A stretch of DNA of 64,000 bases from positions 45,568,137 through 45,632,136 of the forward strand of contig NC_092042.1 in the NCBI RefSeq assembly GCF_003086295.3, written 5' to 3'. Below, piece by piece: positions 58,415 to 64,000 of the stretch. The position numbers were made by a program, and so were the translations under genes. The notes beneath the pieces are model-generated. The model saw only the letters and a list, made by a program, of their open reading frames with translations, was not told the origin of the DNA and made no database searches. The DNA is from Arachis hypogaea. Lineage: Eukaryota > Streptophyta > Magnoliopsida > Fabales > Fabaceae. Numbering within the stretch: the first letter of the stretch is position 1; each line of letters begins with the position of its first letter.

Positions 58415-60346
58415 TCAAGGTGGCTTGTGCTTGTACTCATCTTGGAACTCCCACCAATGCTTGGTTCTCCATTGTGCCCCAAGATTCTTCATGGTTTGAG
58501 CCAAGTGTTGATGGAGTTCTTCACAAGCTTGTGGCTCCCAAAGTTGATCATCTTCTTGTAATTCGGGATCCCACACTTTATTTTCACACCCTTCTTGAGG
58601 TTGATCATTATTATTAGTCCATCCGGGTGGTGAACAAGATGAATTCTCTATGAAGTGCCCGACAATCCTCCTAGACCCATCTATTTGAGCACTATTCCCA
58701 CCTTTATATTCAACTCTTGAAGTATCAACCAAAATGAGCCTTGATTTGCAACGCCAACCACGAAACATCTTTCGCTTACGCTTCATCCCACAAAGCATCC
58801 TAAGTTGACCATCCGTTTCAAGCAAGCCATACTCAAGTGGGACAATAAAGCTAATAGAAATGAACTTTACCCATTCAAGTGAGGGAGTAGATGGCAACCT
58901 AGGTAAAGAAGCTTCCAAAGATTTTGACAAAGCATATTCCACTCCCATCCTTCTATTTCTAAGGACTTCCACCTCTTCACGAGATTTCTCTAATTCAATC
59001 CTTTGTTCATTAATACTATCTAAGCCTTTTCCCTTAATCAAACTATAATTGGGAGGGTGAAAGAAGTTTACCTCCACAACATTTTCAAATGCACCGGGAG
59101 AAGGTTCTTCAAGTTCAAAGGATTCTCCACCACTAGGACTTGATGTTTGCTCTTCATCACCAAGGGAACTCAATTCTTGCTCTATCCCATCGAAGTCTTC
59201 ATATGGAATATGCCTTGGAAGGTGTGCACTTTCCTCCCTAGCATCAATTTCAATCATCTTAGAGGGGTTTTCTTCAACTCTATGTTCCCATGGAGGCTCC
59301 GCATCTCCTAAGTCTTCTACCACTTTTTCCTTGTCTTCAACAATTAAAGCTTCCTCCAATTGTTCCAATACAAAGCAACTTCCCTCATTTCCCACCGGAG
59401 TTTCCAATCTCTCCTTCATGCTATGTTCTTCATTTGATTCTCCACATGTAGCCATGGGAGTTCCTTGAGTGTTCAAGCATTGAGATGCTAATTGATTTGT
59501 TACCGCATCCAATGCGGCCATGAAATTTTGCACATCCTTTTTCATCTCTTCTTGCTCTTGAACAAGAACACCAAGGGTTTCATTCATTAGAGATTGGGGT
59601 GGGTGGAAGGGTTCATCATTTTGGGGAAAGGGTTCATAATTGGAAGGTGGTTCTTCTTGGTAGAATTGTGGTGGTTCAATGTTTTCCACTCTTTCCACTT
59701 GTTGCACAACACACTCCATGGTTGCTTTAAATTGATCCAATGCTTCCTTAAGGTGATCCCTTGACTTTTGTTCCTCTTGGATATCATGATAGGGGTCATA
59801 TGGCTCTTGGTTAAATGGATATGAGTATTCTTCCATGGGAGGTTGTGGTGGAAAGCAGAATTCATCTTGTGGTTGAAAATTTTCATATATTGGGGGTGGT
59901 TCATCTCGGTCATGGTATGGGGTTGGCTCTTGAAAGGGTTGATATTGTGGTGGTTCCATATATGGCTCATATGGCTCAAAAGTTGGTTGGTGTGATGGAT
60001 ATGGATTAGGGTCATATAAAGGTGGTTGGTAAGAAGAGGCTTGTGAGTATGGTTGAGAATTATGTTGAGGGTATGGATCATAGGCATATGGTGGTGGTTC
60101 TTGAAAGTCACAAGTAGATTCACCATAGCCATTGGATTGGTATGCATCATAGAATGGCTCTTCTTCATAGTGCATTGGTGGAGGTTGTTGCCATGAGGAT
60201 TGATCATATGCATATGGCTCCTCCCACCTTTTGTTATCCCATCCTTGATACGTTTCTTCATTGTAATCTCCACTTCCTACAACATAGTTGTAATCACACT
60301 CATAGCCAAAATGAGAATTCATAGTGGAAAGAGAAAATAAAAACAA
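58415..60346 (-). CDS. E5 long ORF, Tyr/Pro-rich protein of unknown function
   Basis: 643 codons without interruption from ATG 60346; a start at codon 9 (MNSHFGYECDYNY, 60322) is as likely. The N-terminal 190 residues are rich in Tyr, Pro, Gln and Glu (EPPPYAYDPYPQHN, EPYEPYMEPPQYQPF). Then comes a coiled-coil-like part (HLKEALDQFKATMECVVQQV, VLVQEQEEMKKDVQNFMAAL), an acidic middle, a basic patch (CGMKRKRKMFRGWRCKSRL) and a C-terminal region with GSRRIVGHFIENSS and PPGWTNNNDQPQEG. No gag core, zinc knuckle, protease DTG/DLG or polymerase motif is visible. Its place after the PBS is that of gag. Unlike every other coding region here it is intact, which argues for recent activity or constraint. 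Function unknown. Confidence 0.7.
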   Translation of the reverse strand: MFLFSLSTMNSHFGYECDYNYVVGSGDYNEETYQGWDNKRWEEPYAYDQSSWQQPPPMHYEEEPFYDAYQSNGYGESTCDFQEPPPYAYDPYPQHNSQPYSQASSYQPPLYDPNPYPSHQPTFEPYEPYMEPPQYQPFQEPTPYHDRDEPPPIYENFQPQDEFCFPPQPPMEEYSYPFNQEPYDPYHDIQEEQKSRDHLKEALDQFKATMECVVQQVERVENIEPPQFYQEEPPSNYEPFPQNDEPFHPPQSLMNETLGVLVQEQEEMKKDVQNFMAALDAVTNQLASQCLNTQGTPMATCGESNEEHSMKERLETPVGNEGSCFVLEQLEEALIVEDKEKVVEDLGDAEPPWEHRVEENPSKMIEIDAREESAHLPRHIPYEDFDGIEQELSSLGDEEQTSSPSGGESFELEEPSPGAFENVVEVNFFHPPNYSLIKGKGLDSINEQRIELEKSREEVEVLRNRRMGVEYALSKSLEASLPRLPSTPSLEWVKFISISFIVPLEYGLLETDGQLRMLCGMKRKRKMFRGWRCKSRLILVDTSRVEYKGGNSAQIDGSRRIVGHFIENSSCSPPGWTNNNDQPQEGCENKVWDPELQEDDQLWEPQACEELHQHLAQTMKNLGAQWRTKHWWEFQDEYKHKPP

Positions 60347-60459
60347 AAACTACTAAGAAATAATGAAACAAAGTCCTAACTAGCAAGCAATCCAAAAAAA
60401 TCAAGCTATTCACACTATTCACATATATACAATAACCAATAACATAACACCATTGCAAC

Positions 60460-60477
60460 TCCCCGGCAACGGCGCCA
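60460..60477 (-). other. E5 primer-binding site, tRNA-Asp type
   Basis: TCCCCGGCAACGGCGCCA on the plus strand, three bases from the LTR. The same 18 bases as E3 despite an unrelated LTR. Confidence 0.85.
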
Positions 60478-60480
60478 TTT

Positions 60481-62043
60481 TGATGATTGGATTTTTGACG
60501 GTTTAGATTTTCTCAAATAAAATCTTGTCGAAGTATAGTTTCTAAACCAAGCAATAATCCTTTCATACAAAAAGTTGTTTGTCACTAAAACAAACCCCTA
60601 AATTTATAAACCGAAGTATTGAACCTCGGGTCGTTCTCCCTAGGAATTACAATAAAGTGTCTTGTTATTGGTTGTGAGTTATTTTGGGGTTTTAATAAGA
60701 AACATGAAAGATAAATGGCAAGAAAGTAAACTAACAACTATAAAAGGCTCTTGGCAAGGTATGAAAATTAGAAGTTCTATCCTAGTTATCCTTCTCAATT
60801 GTGATGAGAATTGTCCATTGCTACCACTTAGTCAACCCTTACTAAATAAAGGAAAGTCAAGTGGATGAATTGACTTGAGCCACAAGTCCTAGCCAACTCC
60901 CAAGGAAAGACTAGCTTTAGTGCACTCCAAACCAATTAGCAATCTCTCCAATTACCAATCAACAAAGGAATTAGATAACTCAAGTGTCACTAATTACTCT
61001 ACCTAGGCCAAGAGGAACAAAATCTACACTATATCTAGAAGAGGCATTTCAACAAACATATAAAAGGCAATAAAAGTAAACAACATAAATTGCAAGAATT
61101 AAAGAGAGATCTAACTACAAAGGCAAGAGATCAACAATAGAAAAGCAAAGAAGAACAATTATTATGAATTACCTTTTATTGAATCGAAAGAAAATGGAAG
61201 GAACAATAGTAGATCTACAACAAAGCATAAGAACAACATAAAGGAAATTACAACAAAGGAATGGAAGAAGATGAATGTAACAACAAAGAATTGAAAGGTA
61301 GAAGTAGAAGAAAGCAAAGATTAAAACCTAGATCTAAGAACTAATCCTAATCCTAATCCTAATTCTAGAGAGAAGTGAGAGCTTCTCTCTCTAGAAACTA
61401 CTTCTAAAACTAAACTATGACTAATGGTAACTAACATCTAAAGTATGAAAGTATGTTCATTCCCCCTTCAATCCTTGGCTTAAATAGCATCAGAAATGAG
61501 TTGGATTGGGCCCACAAGGCTTCTAAAAGCGCTGGCCACATTTTGCTTTAAGTGAACCAGGTGGCAGCAACGGCACGTGCGCGTACTATGCACGTGCGCG
61601 CCACCATACGTGTAGCAACTATGGTAAATCTTATATCGTTTCGAAGCCCCGGATGTTATCTTTCCAACCCAACTGAAACCGCATCATTTGGACCTCTGTA
61701 GCTCAAGTTATGGTCGTTTAAGTGCGAAGAGGTCGGCTTGACAGCTTTCCGGTTCTTTCATTTCTTCATGAGTTCTCCAACTTTTCATGCTTCTTTCTTC
61801 ATTCCCTTGATCCAATCTTTGCCTCCTAAACCTTAAACCACTTAACAAACATATCAAGGCATCTAATGGAATCAAGGAGAATTAGATTTAGTTATTTTAA
61901 GACCTAAAAAGCATGTTTTCACTCTTAAGCACAATTAAAGGAGAAGTTATAAAACCATGCTATTTCAATGGATAAATGTGGGTAAAAGGTTATAAAATCC
62001 CCTAAAATTAATACAAGATAAACCCTCAAAATGGGGTTTATCA
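60481..62043 (-). mobile_element. E5 5' LTR (LTR 2)
   Basis: 1,563 bp, same ends as LTR 1. It is followed by GAGCA (62044-62048) and LINE sequence, and preceded by the PBS, so it is the genuine 5' LTR of minus-strand E5. Palindromes GCACGTGCGCG lie near 61571-61613; several of its differences from LTR 1 fall in this palindrome. Confidence 0.85.
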
Positions 62044-62869
62044 GAGCATCAGGAGGATTACTCTTAATTTGGGATGTTTCGGTTTTTAAAATGTTAAATT
62101 GCTATAAAAGAGATAGGTGGTTATGTGTGGAGGGTGTGATGACCAAAGATAACTTTCACTGTGCTGTTTGTCTGGCATATGGACCGCATGTGAGAAAGGA
62201 GAAACTATTATTGTGGGAGGAGTTAAGTTATGTTACAAGGTTGTGCCAAATTCCCTTTTGTTACATTGGGATTTCAGTGAAATTGTGCATATGGATGAGA
62301 GGAAAGGGGCGATAGGTTTATCAGCAACCGCTGAAGACTTCAGAGCATGGATAAATGATATGGAGTTGGTGGACTTGACGCTCAATGATCGCAAGTATAC
62401 ATGGTTTAGAGGACAGTCTTGTAGTCGTATTGATAGATGCCTGGTGAGTTTGGAATGGCTGGATGCATACCCGGATACTCGGCTTAGAGGAGGACCGAGA
62501 GGATTATCAGATCATTGTCCATTGATAGTAGAAGACAGAAGAATAGTTCAGGGTATAAGACCTTTTCGCAGCCTAAATTCATGGTTCACACATGAAGGCT
62601 TTCTAAGGATGGTGAAGGAAGAATGGAGAGTGTTGGGAGATGCTCAGTTCCTAGATAAGCTAAAGGCGTTATCAAAACCGCTGGGTAGATAGCACAAGCA
62701 GCACTTTGGGAATATATCTAAAAAGATAAAAAGGTTTGAGGATGAGATCAAGAAAGTGGATGACATGGTCAGTAATGGGGTTTATGATGGTATAGTAGAA
62801 GCAAGAAGAAAGGCACTAGTGAGGTGCTGCGCACTGTGGTATACGAGGAAAGATATAAACTGAAAACAA
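62044..62869 (+). pseudogene. LINE endonuclease, copy B
   Basis: Same sequence as copy A with the same one-base deletion near 62270 and the same TAG at 62690-62692 and TGA near 62863 (both at Trp positions), but with TGG kept where copy A has a private stop. The SDHCPL box is at about 62507-62524. It reads on into the reverse transcriptase at 62870 in the same frame. Confidence 0.85.
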
Positions 62870-63864
62870 ATGTCTAGATCTCGGCATGCCAAGGAGATAG
62901 ACAGGAATACAAGATATTTCCACAATATTGCATCAGCAACAAGAAGAAATAACAGGATTGAGTCTTTCGTCATTAACAGAAGGTTGGTGAGGAGTCCTGC
63001 AAGGATCAAGGTCACCATCAGAGATTTCTACAGGAAATTGTACCAACAGGAAGCTACGCTAAATATCAGCTTTCGAGATGGTTTAGTCAACCGGTTGGAG
63101 ATAGAGGAAGATCAAGCATTAGAGATGCTACCGTCGGAGGAGGAAGTGAAGGATGCAGTATGGGATTACGAATCGTCTAAGGCACTGGGTAACGATGGAT
63201 ATAACATAAACTTTATAAAAAGGTGCTGGGAGGAGATTGGAGTGGAATTTAGTAAGGCTGTGATTACTTTCTTTGAGATGGTGAGGCTACCAGTAGATTC
63301 AAATATTACTTGGGTAGCGCTGGCACCGAAATTTGTGGGCTCAAAGGAGATAAAGGACCTTAGACCAATCAGTATGGTTGGATGCATCTATAAGGTGATA
63401 TCAAAGGTGTTGATAAGGAGAATGAGAAGCGTAATGCCAGGCTTAGTAGGAGAATCACAGAGTGCTTTTGTTAAGGGTAGGAGAATACATGATAAGGCGT
63501 TAATAGCATGTGAAACTGTACAATGGCTTAAACTGAAAAGAAAGGCGTCAGCAATCATCAAACTGCATTTTCAAAAAGCCTATGATAGAGTCAAGTGGAA
63601 CTTTGTTGATGTTATTCTAGAAAAGATAGGGTTCGAGAGAAGATGGAGGGCATGGGTTGGAGAATGTATAAGATCAGCATCTATATCCATATTGGTTAAC
63701 GGGTCACCATCGAAACCATTCAGGATGGAAAGAGGGCTGCGGCAAGGTGATCCTTTATCACCGTTTCTGTTTGTCCTTGTAGTTGATGTCTTGATTAGGA
63801 TGATTGGGAAGGCAGTTAGAAACGTGAGAATATAGAGTTGTCACACCTGCAATTTGCTGATGAC
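62870..63864 (+). pseudogene. LINE reverse transcriptase, cut at FADD
   Basis: L1-type reverse transcriptase, which would copy element RNA at a nicked target. An open stretch of 321 codons shows IKDLRPISMVGCIYKVISKV, GESQSAFVKGRRIHDKALIA, then the motif A region IKLHFQKAYDRVKWNF and motif B ERGLRQGDPLSPFLFVLVVD. In motif A the catalytic Asp of LDFxKAYD is His (codon at 63566-63568), so the enzyme is dead independent of its frames. A TAG at 63833-63835 and a shift precede SHLQFADD (motif C). Sequence stops right after ADD, where an LTR begins. The C-terminal part is outside the window or lost. Confidence 0.85.
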
Positions 63865-64000
63865 TGATGAGCAGATAATTTATACGCTTTTTGGCATTAT
63901 TTTTACATATTTTTAGTATGATCTAGCTACTTTTTAGTATATTTTTATTCGTTTTTAAGCAAAATTCACATTTCTGGACTTTACTATGAGTTTGTGTGTT
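63865..64000 (+). mobile_element. E4: start of an E1/E2-type LTR, plus strand
   Basis: TGATGAGCAGATAATTTATA and on to the window end match in sense the ends of the E1, E2 and E3 LTRs (reverse complement of, for example, 16800-16927). Inserted in the LINE directly after the codons for FADD. Confidence 0.85.

Noticed and set aside
59587..60273. Minus-strand frame of 228 codons rich in His/Met/Asn
   Set aside because: Shifted frame of the 643-codon ORF in codon-biased repeats.
53023..62043. A simple complete LTR element with two LTRs
   Set aside because: LINE sequence with its target duplication lies between the left LTR and the interior, so the pair is not a normal 5'/3' pair.

Overview
The window looks like a gene-poor, repeat-rich stretch of a plant nuclear genome, most likely a legume and probably peanut (Arachis). 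The plant call rests on Ty3/gypsy gag-protease remnants, tRNA-Asp-type primer sites, a plant L1-type LINE, CACTA- and hAT-like ends, and fragments of plant genes. The Arachis call rests on the GGCGTTTAACGCC-type palindrome arrays, which I associate with Arachis LTR elements from memory; it is inference. I found no intact host gene, rRNA, tRNA or CRISPR array.

Layout. 1-18510: nested LTR retrotransposons. Minus-strand element E1 (gag and linker at 1-580 and 2789-3784, PBS 4638-4655, 5' LTR 4662-6280) has taken a plus-strand solo LTR (581-2783, target duplication TCCTC) into its gag frame. E1 itself sits in the 3' LTR (6281-7671) of minus-strand element E2 (accessory ORF 9063-9940, protease and gag 10907-13183, PBS 15136-15153, 5' LTR 15160-16927). 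E2 interrupts another plus-strand LTR (16928 to about 18510). 18649-19981: a hAT-like element with an exact 8-bp target duplication. 20938-21075: a small-heat-shock-protein gene fragment. 23614-29560: CACTA-like ends around two inverted copies of a CROWDED NUCLEI-like gene fragment. 29561-36880: AT-rich DNA with a further CACTA-like end and a copia-type 3' LTR. 36890-43490: three more LTR-like blocks and tandem arrays. 44010-50981: minus-strand element E3 with a large internal deletion.

51950-64000: a dead LINE invaded in its endonuclease region by a further minus-strand LTR family (E5). A 2,786-bp block (LTR plus LINE flank) is present twice (53023-55808 and 60481-63266) with no net length difference, shared inactivating mutations and the same GAGCA target duplication. 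The stretch between them carries the only long intact frame of the window, a Tyr/Pro-rich ORF of about 640 codons (58415-60346) that I cannot assign to gag or pol. At 63865 another E1/E2-type LTR begins, inserted beside the LINE reverse transcriptase FADD box.

The LTR families share a hidden architecture. Each has an array of short palindromes of family-specific sequence near U3. Several have a TATA box followed by a GGAGCTCTG block. The U5 region carries a short hairpin whose stem changes in a compensated way between families. None of E1, E2, E3 or E5 shows a polymerase region inside the window, so they look non-autonomous or decayed and would depend on enzymes from elsewhere.
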